Source: Hysterangium stoloniferum
Taxonomy: Eukaryota; Basidiomycota; Agaricomycetes; Hysterangiales; Hysterangiaceae
Direction: 5' to 3'
DNA length: 64,000 nt
Assembly: GCA_015178975.1 (NCBI GenBank)
Contig: WHVD01000030.1
Location: 620,001-684,000 of the forward strand
The notes beneath the pieces are model-generated. The model was not told the origin of the DNA and ran no database searches. It worked only from the letters and a program-made list of their open reading frames with translations. How positions within the stretch are numbered: the first letter of the stretch is position 1; every line of letters starts with the position of its first letter. Made by a program: the position numbers and the translations under genes. Of the stretch, positions 10,146 through 21,419 are shown one piece after another.

Positions 10146-13100
10146 TTATCCAAATACTGATTGTATAACTATGAAAAAATCTGGCGTTTTAGAAGCACAC
10201 CATATATAGCAAATAAAACTCACGTATAGAGGGACGGGGATGTCGGACGCTAAACTACACATAGAAAATAGTTCAGCAAAAGCCAATACTCGCTTTGCTG
10301 AAATTACACATACATTGATCGGGATATTGTCTGGATTGCGAATGAAAAGGACACTCCCGTGTGGCATATCTAGATACAGCGGCTTTTGCAGACCGTTATT
10401 GGTCTGGATAGCGATGTCCAGGTTCAGGTGAGTACCCAGAGAAAGAAACATGTTGTATTTTGATAGCACTTGGTAACCCTAAGGATATCGCGATAAGTAC
10501 GACAATTGAAAAACCACGTCAAAAGATGACCTTGGTTGTCCCTTTAGAATACCACGCAGCGCAGTGCATCGCCCAAAGAGCATCAGGTGCCATAGGGTCA
10601 AGATCCCATTTATTGGACATAGAAGTCTTCATGAACGCCCATGCTTTCTTCACAGCATCAGCTTCCGTAGGGATATCCGAGGGTGAACTCATAGTAAAAG
10701 ATAGAGACGGCACCTTGCCATTAGCGTCATCGAGAGCAAATTCCACTTGCGTCTGAAAACCGCCGAAAATTGTATCCATCTGTGCCTCAGAATCCCGTCC
10801 GAAACGTGGAATATGATCCAGCGAAGTCTCACTTCCCTTGATTTTATACACAAAGGATGCACAACCAATTGTAGCCACGCAGACTGTATGGGTGATGTCT
10901 CCTTCCGGGTTTGGTGAGGGAAATCTAGGAGGGAGACTGTACACGTCTTGAAGACGGTCAACATAGAAATATGGGCTAATACTGTTACACCCCAAAACCT
11001 GTGTATGGTGTCAGGGGCTTCATCAACCACAAAGGAGCGTCCAAACCTTGCAATGACCACATTCCGACGATGTATTAGGTCTGAATGGGATGACTTCGTT
11101 CAGTCTACCACAGTTACGACAGTTCCATACTCGCGGGGAGCTAGTCATATCTCTTCCCATTATTTTTTCCATCCTCTCATCTAGCGTACCCATGGCCCCA
11201 GCTGGGTACAGTGGAACACCAGGAAATCTGTGAGGATTCGAGGAAGCCACAACATCAATCCCTGCAAAAGATGCCCGATGCGTGTCAGGGATGAGTTCTA
11301 GCCACCATGGCTTTGAAGCGTCATCATGTTGTTCTGATATGCCATTATGGGCCCACGTGAGAGAGATGTTCAAAGAGATTAGCTCTGGACTACCGGCAGC
11401 ATCAGTGGATAGGGCGACCGCCTACACACAAGATACAATACGTCAGAAAAATGTGCATGGGCACTGTGACATTTTACCTGAACCCCTGATACAACAAAAA
11501 ACCCTAAAAATGCATAGGCGCAATATTCTGGAAGAGAAAATGGAAGAAATGGTATGTCTTTTGACACGATCAGACGGATAGGTTCGCCGGTCTCCAAAGC
11601 GTTTTGGAAAATTCTGGCTTCTGTCAAACTGCCAGTCAGGTCGTTCATGAGGTCAATAACTTTTGCCGTCTCTGAGATCAATACTTCCTCATCGTTAGAG
11701 TGCTTGAATTAACACGTATTTTTATTATTAAAAGTAATAAAGGGTTTTGTGAACGCACCTCACTATGTATGTTTTCTGTACCCTGCCTAATAATGTCGCC
11801 GCACGCGTCAGCAGGTTCATCGTGCATCTGATCAATAACGATGGCAGGGTCACAAATGGATCGCTGATCATGATCACCAACAGTACTAGTATGAAACTGT
11901 AGAGATAGATAATCTGAGTCAAGAGACATGTCAGACGTTGACGAAACGGACGTCCGTCGGCGACGAGAAAGGGTGTCATGGGTCACTTGTGAAACCACCC
12001 GTTGTGGCGTTTCGAGACCAAATCCAAGTGCCGGGATTGGGATTGAATAGGTTTCGGGACGAGTTTCATCGACGGACACCGCAGGTGACCCTGTATTGGT
12101 ACGCACTGTTTGGGGAGTATAGAACTCTGCGTGTTTTGGTACGGTTTCCAAAGGGTCACCTAAAACTGGCTCCACACATTGTAGTTCTAATCCTGTTTCT
12201 GGTTCGTCTTGAATAGGAATACCTGATTGGGGGATTGCATAAGAAGGCCAGGGGTCCGCTGAGATTTGGTCATAAAGAGGAGGAAAATCCGTTGGGTTGC
12301 ATTCCGGTCTTATTGGCGCCCCAGAAAACTGAATGTCATCATTTGTGTTTTCCGTTGTCTTTTTATTTGATCGTTTCTGAGGAGATACAGTCCATCTCCT
12401 AACTGAGAATCAGATTTCCAAAGAACGCATCACAAAATTAATGTAATACCGTGATATGTTGATAACCCTAGGAAGAACCCACTGATCTTCGTCCCAAGCT
12501 GCAGCCTCCAAAATAAGATAATCAAGGAAGCCGCATTGGGATCCTAGGCCGGCTTCTTTGAAGATATCCGGGTAGCATGGAAGGGCTGCCAATAGTTCTG
12601 AGCGATTCTGAGGCAGGAGTAATTAATTAGTAGGTTGCTATTGTAGCGAAACGAAAATACAAACCGTAGCCCAGACTGGCGGTAAAGTAGTCGGTGACGT
12701 TTCGGCTTCGCTTGCTTTGAGAAGTTTCGATAGATTGGAATTTTTTTTATTTGGCCTATTTTTCTTTCCCCTTGGGGGAGCGACAAAGCACCAAGTACGC
12801 GAAGCCGTCGATGGTAGTGGAATAGCTAAAAGCCAGCTATAAGTGTGAACGGCACCGAAATGGAGTTGAACCCACTATATACTACGTATCGAGGCTTTTT
12901 TCGTGTATCCAAAGGCTTTTTCCCAGCACAGGTTAGCACATCAATGGCTGTATCTAGTCGCGGAGTAGGAACAACTAGTGAGAATGGTCAATCAGGTATG
13001 GTATTGAAAAATACATACCGACAGTTGGCACTTGTTGTTTATTGAAATAACTCAAAGGTGGTAGTTTAATGCGCAGAGGATTGTTAGGATCGGCTGTTAT

Positions 13101-13682
13101 TCTTGGGATTGAAGCAGAGGGACCAAATAATCCTGTCGTATAAATATTATTCAGTACAGTAAATCAAAGCGATCTGTCGTCATTACCAGTTGTTCCCGGA
13201 GATATGCTTCGAATATGCAGTGTAGTAGACTTTTGCTTTCGTTTACATTTAGCCTTTCGTGCTCTCGCTGGTACATCTGGTTTGTGGCTACCAGGCTGTC
13301 TCCGGGTTCTTGTCTGTTTGGGCCCTCTGAGTAGTGTATATTTTTTTGATAGGGGGACACATTCTACGCCGCTCTTTTCACAACGCCCGCAACTAGGTAC
13401 TGCACGGTCACACAACTGTCGAACCTTTGTGCAGTTGATGCATTTTGGAGGAGTGTAATATTTAGCTTGTTCAGGCAAATAAAAAATACTCTCAAGAGAA
13501 ATTCTGGTGTCGTATTTCTCGGGGAGGTGGCTGGGTCTTATCACATCCCGGTTCCAAGCGATGGCGGAGGGCGGCAAGGGCGAGTCGACGATATGTCGTG
13601 GAATGGCGTGGGCGACAAGGTCTGGGACTTGAAATGGAGAAGGGGCATCCAAGTCCATCATCTGATCCATCATCTGATCCAA
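10146..13682 (-). CDS. Zn(II)2Cys6-cluster protein, large multi-exon gene
   Basis: The first exon (13682-13187) encodes CINCTKVRQLC...CGRCEKSGVEC, a textbook C-x2-C-x6-C-x6-C-x2-C-x6-C binuclear zinc cluster at about residues 82-110, followed by a Lys/Arg-rich stretch. Later exons fit in phase: 13132-13019 and one starting at 12974. Others end near 12665 or cover about 12605-12465 and 12400-11760, then 11703-11490 and 11425-11040. The last ones are about 10990-10530, 10470-10290 and the stop at 10146. The junction near 12900-12840 is unresolved. A second cysteine group, CRNCGRLN...CGHC, lies near 11085-11040. No second domain is recognised in the C-terminal half. The family suggests a nuclear DNA-binding regulator, but the target is unknown. 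It shares a 242-bp upstream region with the divergent cytidine deaminase gene. Confidence 0.7.
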
Positions 13683-13924
13683 TATCTGTATTTTCTCAAA
13701 TATATGATGTTGTCTAAGCTGCAGAGAGTGTGTGATATTGCCTTATAAACGTGAGAGGGCAGAGAATGCGATCGCCGGGGATCGCCGCGGTAGCAAATTC
13801 TTGAAGTAATCTAATTACGTTATCCAATACCAGTGAATAACACTTCTCTTATCTTTTGATATTCCAAAGGTGAAGTTGGAGTACAACGACCTCTCTTGGA
13901 TTTCCGAAGTTAATCAACTTAGAT
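13683..13924. promoter_or_regulatory. Shared divergent promoter region
   Basis: The 242 bp between the start codons of the Zn(II)2Cys6 gene (minus) and the cytidine deaminase gene (plus) must hold both 5' regions. No specific operator was identified. Confidence 0.4.
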
Positions 13925-14610
<686 letters not shown>

Positions 14611-15399
14611 CCACAAACTTCTGAGAATAGTGCGAAACGATTGTTGGCATGGGCGGGAATGGCGTGGCAATGATCACTGACAAGCGTCATTAGCTACCAC
14701 AAGGCTTTAGATAACTTTTTTTCTGCTACTGAATCGACGCGATTAATAGGTCGATTTTTCTTCTCGGAATTGACCGCAAATATATCTCAAAGGTCGCGTA
14801 TAAAATATTCGCTGGATTTACCAATTTGTTGGGCGATCTCAACCAAATATTGTGCTGGTTGACGCAAGCATAAAAAGACTATGATCCATATGAGCTAATT
14901 ATCATATAATCGCACTGCCAATTGTCAGGCTACCGCCGCCTAGGTGAGCCATGAACTAACTCGCATTTAGTAGTCGGAATATGGGTACTGATTGAGATTA
15001 AAAATGTGCCATCTCTCCCCCTCCTCTCCCCCTTCCCCCGCGCCCGCTCATATCCCGGATATTGACGGATTACACATACGCCTTGACGATGAACATGAAA
15101 TGACTGCATTGAGGTCGGATACACCCGACAAAGTCATAGCTCGAGCATACAGGAGTATATTACCTAGAAACTTGCATGGCTATAACGTGTTGGAAGGTTG
15201 GTGGGGGGGGACAACGTTGTCCCTAAGACAAATGATACATATTAGAAGTAAACACGACAAGATGATTCTTACTGCTCGCAATTTGATTACCGTGATCTTT
15301 GACTGCACATAAACATAATTGCATGTGGTCTCATCGCTGCGCCAACTGCAGCCCTATGGAGCTGCATCAGGAAAGTGGGAAGATCAGTAAGTATGCCGT
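14611..15399. other. Intergenic
   Basis: Downstream of the deaminase gene. An open frame at 14992-15312 (plus) has a Pro/Ser-rich start and no family match. At about 15365-15405 a short piece matches 18400-18441 almost exactly (GTGGGAAGATCAGTAAGTAT), so a fragment of the decayed 17-18.8 kb sequence also occurs here. Confidence 0.4.
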
Positions 15400-15567
15400 C
15401 TATATTGTCTAGAGCCATCTAGGAGAGCTAGCTAGCTCGGCTAGACACGGCTAGACACACTACTTTTGCGAGATCCCTATTTGCTAGTCGGTATAAAAGC
15501 TTACTATAGATCTAGGGAGTCTAGGGAGTCTACATAGTGTGTGTAGACATTCCCAAATCCCTGATGT
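15400..15567 (+). repeat. CTAG-rich repeat, copy 1
   Basis: A 168-bp repeat starting TGTCTAGAGCC and ending CAAATCCCTGATGT, with many CTAG tetramers and a GAGCTAGCTAGCTC palindrome. A second copy lies at 29833-30164, interrupted there by a small LTR. Both copies follow the string CTATATTG. It may be a non-autonomous transposon, but no clear terminal inverted repeat or target duplication was established. Confidence 0.7.
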
Positions 15568-16219
15568 GCTAGGTCGGTTTCTTGCGAGTCTCATAGCTGA
15601 AGATTAGTGAATTCTGAAGAATTTCCGGGAAACCTGGCGTCCGCGCTATCTTGAAAGTGCTCCCAATTGCCGGTTGGTTCATTTTATTCATTTATTCTGA
15701 GCCCGGAGACAGAAACACCTAAAATTACATACGTGGCAATCAAGCGCAGGAGTGATCATGTAATCTGGTTTCTGCGTTTTGTGAACATTCTCAATTCCTA
15801 ATCATTGTCATTAGCGACTGTATCCAAATATTTTCATAAGAGCTTGGAGAGAAGACTGACGGGAGGAAAAGTGATTTGAATAGGGACCAACGGCGCGCAA
15901 TCAGAGAAATTTATTTATTTTTGTAGCATAACCAGTAAACAAGTCGTGTAATCGATCAATGTTGTGGGCGAGTTAACTGGGGTTTTAAATACTCGTGAAA
16001 TTTTGTGGACCACGTCATGACAGTATTGCATATAGTGATGCGTTATTCGTAGCTATCGGAGTTTCCAAGCCTCTTTAATAAGTCCTATCTGGCAACAAAC
16101 AAACCAAAATACACCATTTCAATTTAACGTCCGAGAGTTGGAAAAAATTACCTCAATCAGACATGCCTGGCTATTTCCCTAGCATTCCTACTTACTCCCA
16201 AAAATATCCTTTCCCTTGT
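15568..16219. other. Intergenic, nothing recognised
   Basis: Non-coding as far as can be seen. No repeat or gene signature. Confidence 0.4.
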
Positions 16220-16673
16220 TCATTCCATTTCTTTCTCTTTCTTTTTAGCAGCCTTCTCCCCCAAAGCACTCTTCAACTTCAGCAACTGAGTGGTGGCAGT
16301 GGTATCCCCGCCTTTTGTCCCCATTCTCTCCTCGTAGTTGACTAGGAATGCTTCTATATGTGATTTTACTGTCTTTTTATGTATGTTTTCACCTGAGGAG
16401 GTGAATAACCTGAGGGGAGGATGGCGGGCGTCGTCCATTGGTGTGCTTATCAGTTAACCAAGTTGGTGGCGGAGATTGAAATGGAATACATGCCGAGGAG
16501 CCGTTTAGTGGAATCTGGCGCTGGAAAACTAGATTGAAAACAAAAGTGTGAACCCATGCATGGGAGGGGCAAGCCCCCACTGTTGGATTAGTAAGCGCGC
16601 AATAGTCCCTTTTAGTGCAATCACACGGCCATGCATAACCGCAAGCAATAGGCTCCTTGTTTCCTTTGTTCAT
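16220..16673 (-). CDS. Possible small hypothetical gene
   Basis: Two overlapping minus-strand open segments (16673-16389 and 16438-16220). The downstream one could encode 72 aa from the ATG at 16438, ending in a Lys/Glu-rich helix (LLKLKSALGEKAAKKKEKEM) that looks protein-like rather than random. The upstream one has six cysteines in CGYAWPCDCTK...YCALT. Whether they are exons of one gene is unclear. No family is recognised. Confidence 0.3.
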
Positions 16674-17150
16674 TCACTCCTTTTGTCTATGAAAAATTTC
16701 TAGTACATTCTATACAATTGTGTCATTGTTACCACTTTTCCTTTTGTTCTTAGATAGCTTAAATACAAGCCATCCTAGTTAGCATCACCTCAGCTATTTG
16801 GCATACTGCGTGCAAATACTGAGGTGAGATAGTTATCATTACCTAGTTCATATTCTTGTATCTAGGTAATCAATTTAGCTATTTGGCATACTGCATGCAA
16901 ATACTGAGTTCATATTCTTGTATTTAGTATCTAGCACTCATTCTCACACCCACATACCCCACAACTTTTCTCTGTGTCGACAATTCTGAGTATTTATCAG
17001 AGCATGTGATCTAACTCATTATTTATAATTCTATACTTTTATATACTTTTTGAATTCATTGAATCTAAAAGTCAGTCTCTCTTTGAAACTGGGCCTGAAT
17101 ACTTATTTGTGGGTCAATAGTAATGTCCTTAAACAACTACATCAGCAGTC
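16674..17150. repeat. Local tandem duplication in AT-rich DNA
   Basis: Two copies of a unit of about 85 bp near 16790 and 16877 share AGCTATTTGGCATACTGC, TGCAAATACTGAG and TCATATTCTTGTAT. The surrounding sequence is AT-rich and non-coding. It could be part of an old LTR, but no ends were found. Confidence 0.5.
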
Positions 17151-18830
17151 ATATCTATCTTAAAATAGGATTTTCATGCTTCCCTAATTTGTTCCTCTTG
17201 AAACATCAACATAAAACTGTACATGTGAAAGGACAGGAGTGTGTAGATGCTGATCCCACTATTTCAGAGATTGACCTCTGACTGATTGATGGTCATATTA
17301 CCTGAGCCAACCTGGACACTGCTGACAATGCAATTCAAATCATAATTGATATGCAGTTGGAATAGTTGTTATTCAAGGGATGAATGTGTAAGGGGATTCA
17401 ATTTCTTGCTTCTTTAATCCTGTATCATTTCTATCTACAGTATATGTATATTAACCAGTTTCCCAACTATTTACAGTTTCAAATCCCCTCCTAGGGTCAC
17501 CAGCTCACTCATAAATTCCTTTGACTGGTTTGACCTTAGAGACTCTTTAATATTGTTCCTGGTAATTTTCTCCTATTTTCCTGATAGTTATTACATGCTT
17601 TAGGAATATTTCTAAGGTAATAGTTAGTACCCATGGGGTAATCTGTCATTCTATTTCATGAAGCACTTCACAATACACACAAAATTCTTAGTGGAGCTGG
17701 ACTCATTGAATCAAACCATATCCCAGATGCATTGGCTGCCTTCCTTTGTGATTTTCCTGTGGAAGATCCTGGTCAATCACACCTTGGTTTATCTGATCTT
17801 CAGTATGATTCACCTGCTGCTGTGTTTACACCCAAATTACATATATAATCACTTGCAAGACAAGGGTTCAGGCTATCATTGACCAACCAGTGGGGACAAT
17901 TGTTGAATATCCTGAGACAGGATCTGTTGCTGGGAAAGGAGTTGCTCACAGATTTGATACTGACTGCATCCTGGATTCATCCAAAGGGCAATATGCAATT
18001 TTCTCTGGGAGATAGCAAAGGAGGTCATAAAGATATTTAGTGACATATCTTGGCCAAGTCAGAGAAGCTGGCACTCTGTTACCAAACAAAACTACACTGC
18101 AAGTGAATGTTGAATGTTTTAATTGTACTTATATTGATTTAACCTCATGTTTCCCTGGGCTATACTGTAGGTCCACCTATTAAGAAGTATGCATTTGTTG
18201 GGGCTGAAGTAATGGGTATTAATACAAGGGTATCTACATATATGACCATTCACATGATGCAAAAAAAGAAGTATTTGAAAAGACATTGGCAATATTCAAG
18301 GCAATCTTGTCAAAAGGCTGTCCCAATAATATATCCAATATGTCCAACAATGGACATGCCAGTGGATTGGACAATGATGAAGAGCATGGGCTGCCCTTCA
18401 TCAAGAAAGTGGGAAGATCAGTAAGTATACCATCTATATTGGGGTGAGCCTAAATACCCACTCTGACATGGGAATATTACATTAGGTGACAGCACCCACA
18501 TGCTTTGTAACACATATTAGCGTCGTTTGTGTCACGTTTGTTTGGTCACACCATTAAATAAAATTCAGTTTCACCAGACGACTCAGATATCCACATAATT
18601 ATGATAGTGGAAGCAGTGAAGCTAGCTATCAAGCGACTCCTCACTGAAGAGGTATACTCTGAAAACCCTTATTGTTTTCAGTTGCCAGGTGACACTTGGA
18701 AGGAATGGTTGAAAATACAATCTCGAATGACCAATTGGCATCTTAAAAAACATTATGTTCCCAGTATGTGCCTTCTAGAATTAACAAACCACATCTAATA
18801 TGAATATATTTAGAAAAAGACACTAGGCCA
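17150..18830 (+). pseudogene. Decayed coding region of unknown family
   Basis: Plus-strand fragments read as protein in changing frames with stops: about 17210-17270, 17690-18010, 18100-18420 (including KKYAFVGAEVMGINTRVSTY) and 18601-18798 (MIVEAVKLAIKRLLTEEVY). Possible GT-AG introns separate some of them. Acidic, Asn-rich segments and the 65-aa helical end suggest one former gene or transposon protein. No family could be assigned. Part of it recurs at about 15365-15405. Confidence 0.35.
18442..18565 (+). repeat. MITE-like repeat, copy 1
   Basis: A 124-bp sequence starting GGGTGAGCCTAAATACCC and ending ACACCATTAAATAAAATT. It recurs in inverse orientation at 29709-29832 with few differences. 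The ends GGTGAGCC and GGTCACACC are only weakly inverted. It lies against the CATCTATATTG string that also borders the CTAG-rich repeat. Confidence 0.7.
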
Positions 18831-19182
18831 CATTGGATGCACACAGAGCAGAAAAGCAAGAATTAGTACTTGGAGATTTGTAGAAACGGATGTGGGTCTT
18901 GACTCAGTCTCACGATCATCCTTAATGCAGCTTTACAGTGCAACAAAAAGTTTAGCTTATCTGAGAAAGGACATTTTATTGGACAGGCTTGGCTAAACAT
19001 TATGTGGAATATACGTCTTTATTAATATAATCAAACTTTGATAATTGACATGATGGGAGACAATGCAGGAGAGACAGAATAGCTACCTGCAAGCAGGCTG
19101 TGGCATAGCTCATTCAGGTTCTCGGATTTGACCCGTAGAGTCCAGTGAAAGGGAGTGGTTAGAGTAGGAGGCAGTGGGAAGA
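18831..19182. other. Left flank of element 2
   Basis: Unique-looking sequence without a recognised gene. It ends in the GAAGA target-site copy (19178-19182). It was originally continuous with the sequence beginning at 28641. Confidence 0.6.
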
Positions 19183-20015
19183 TGTTAGGATACACACACA
19201 GGCCGGGTCTCCGGAGAAACCCGTGGGATATCCGGTAGGACTTGGCTTCAGCTTATAGGCTGCGCCCTCGCTAGATCGTGTTGTCCAATTTCAAACGGAC
19301 GGACGGGGATCCTGGGGAGTCCAGGCGGGGTTCGTAGGTCGTAGGTCATAAGTCGGGTCGTGGGTCGTAAGTCAGAGGTTGTGGGTCATAAGTCGAGTTG
19401 GTTGAGAGAGATAGATGCGCCGGAGCCCGTGGGCTCCGACTAGTGCGAGCGATGTGAATCGAGTAAGGTTTTAGAGCGGAAAATATTATTAGATTACTGG
19501 GGGAAATCTAAGCTAATTTTCTGACTGGATTGTATGTACAACATCTGCCAGTTTATATAGACCGTGGAATGCATGACATACCAAATCCAGTAATAATGAA
19601 ACGAAACTAACAAAACATGAAACGGGAATAGTAAACACCAAATTGGTGTTAGGAACGGAACGGAGCGGAGTCCAAATCGTGACAAAGCATAACCCATAAC
19701 GGGAAATGGAGCGGGAGCGGAGTCCTAAATCGTGACAGGTCATTTGACTAAAACGGGAACGGGGCTCGATTAGAGCGGTGATGGGATTCTAAGTGGGGAC
19801 CGGTGACTGATGCGTGGGACGAAGATGGACATAGACAGAGACGGAGTCCGGGGGAAGTCCGGTGACTGATATGTGTCGTAATGAGGTTGAACATAACGAG
19901 TCTTGATGTAACGGAGTCCGGGCGGGAAATCCTATAAGCAGACGATTGGTGCTTGTAGCGCGTGGGGGCGTACGGGTTAGTGCCCGGAGTCTGGCGGGAT
20001 TGTCCGGTTGTAACA
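19183..20015 (-). repeat. 3' LTR of element 2
   Basis: 833 bp. In element sense it starts TGTTACAACC and ends ATCCTAACA. On the plus strand it contains the shared block TTGGCTTCAGCTTATAGGCT near 19244. The element-sense reading CCTATAAGCTGAAGCC includes a TATAA-type box. Confidence 0.93.
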
Positions 20016-20225
20016 GTATCCTCCCTTTATGCCGAAGTCCCAAAGCGGCTCTAGACCTAAATAAGGTTCTTGTCGGCTACACGCATGTGTCAAAAGTCAT
20101 GTCGGTTACATGTATGTGTCAAAGAGTCATGTGATCTGGAAGGTAAGGTTCAAACACGACAAGCCTATATAAAATTTTGAAAAAATAGAAATTTCTTCTT
20201 CTTCATTACCCCCATCTTCGTCACT

Positions 20226-21208
20226 ATGGGACCAAAACCAACACCACACAAGGCAATGCCTACAGCAGGGCCCTCCACGGGCTCTCTGTATCGGGCACCT
20301 TGGAGTGCGGCCCAATTGTTGGCACGGCGAGAAGAGCAGCGCCAGCTTCGTGAAGCAGCAGAGAGAGAGGCTAGGGAGGCCGAGGAGGCCCTGGACAGAG
20401 AGTACCAGGAAGCGTTGGCCGTGGAGGAAGAGGCCGCGAAGGAGAGGGAATGTGAGGCAGAGGAGGCTGCGCGAGTGGCCACAGAGAACACCCAGGTGGC
20501 TGCAGAGAAAGCCCGGTTGGCCGCGGAGAGGGCCGCCATTGTTGCGGGAAAGGTAAGTTCCAAATCTCACTTGTCGAACTTTACTGACTTGTTATTTTCA
20601 GCACAAAGCGACAGAGGTGGAGTCCGAGTCCGAGGGGGAGCCAGAGAGCCCCCAAAAGGTAGGCCTCATGTCCGTGGGATACCCGTGGAAACTGACCATA
20701 TCAACAGAAGGCAAGGAAGGCGGCACCAGTCCGTCTTCCAACGTGGAACAAGCCGCGGTGTTCTGGTTGCAATGACCGGAACACGGAATGCAACAGAAAG
20801 TCTGGCCAGGGTCCAGGATGTTACCAATGCGTGCACCTCAAGGCAAGGTGCTCACTTGTGCATGAGCAGGCCATGGGGTACGGGACGCGAGACATAAGCG
20901 GGACGGATGGGTTGTCCGGGTTGGACGAGGTCCTTGGACGGATCGCCGAGGGCATCGAGGCCCAAAACGAGTTGCTCCAGAAGAGCAACAAGGTCCAAAT
21001 TGTGGTGGCAAAGGAGTTGTCTGGACTCTGTGAGGAGTTTTGGAAGTTCCTGGTGGAGTATGGCGGCTATGTCTATGAAGAGCTGCAGATCGGGAGTTCC
21101 GAGGATGCCGGGTCAGATGAGGAGGGGGTTGCCCTGGAGATCGTGGAGCTTCCTGGAGAGGTAGCTGAGGAGGCAGGGAAAAAACACAGTCCCATAAATG
21201 TAGACTGA
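20226..21208 (+). CDS. Opposite-strand accessory gene of element 2 (coiled coil + six-Cys cluster)
   Basis: It lies between the end of pol (21420) and the 3' LTR, antisense to gag-pol. From the ATG at 20226 comes a short Pro/Thr start and then about 85 residues of Ala/Glu/Arg-rich helix, a clear coiled coil. A GTAAGT donor follows near 20551. Further on, about 20745-20860 encodes CSGC...C...CYQC...C with spacing C-x2-C-x6-C-x9-C-x2-C-x6-C, as in fungal Zn(II)2Cys6 domains. The C-terminal part to the stop at 21208 is helical and acidic. No breaks were noticed in the visible coding segments. DNA binding is inferred. A role in transcription or silencing of the element is speculation. Confidence 0.65.
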
Positions 21209-21419
21209 AAAGTAGTATAGAATTAAAAAATAATTTGAATCATAAAAGCAAAGCGTGAAAGAAAAAACATAAAAATTAAAAGTCAAAGCCAAAGTCCGCG
21301 GAGAATCCACTTAAAGACTTGACAAGACATGTCAGAACCTGTAAAAGCAAAGAGAGACATAGGGCGACAGGGAATAATGAAAATGAGTCCAAACATAACA
21401 CGGGGTCTGCGGAGTGTGG

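Noticed and set aside
10146-10995. 2-oxoglutarate oxygenase (AlkB-like) domain in the C-terminal half of the Zn(II)2Cys6 gene
   Set aside because: MPHGSVLFIRNP looked reminiscent, but no HxD...H...R set could be placed.
20127-20570. Minus-strand Leu/Ser-rich frames opposite the element 2 accessory gene
   Set aside because: Complement of the Ala/Glu-rich coiled-coil coding sequence. GC-rich codon bias keeps them open.
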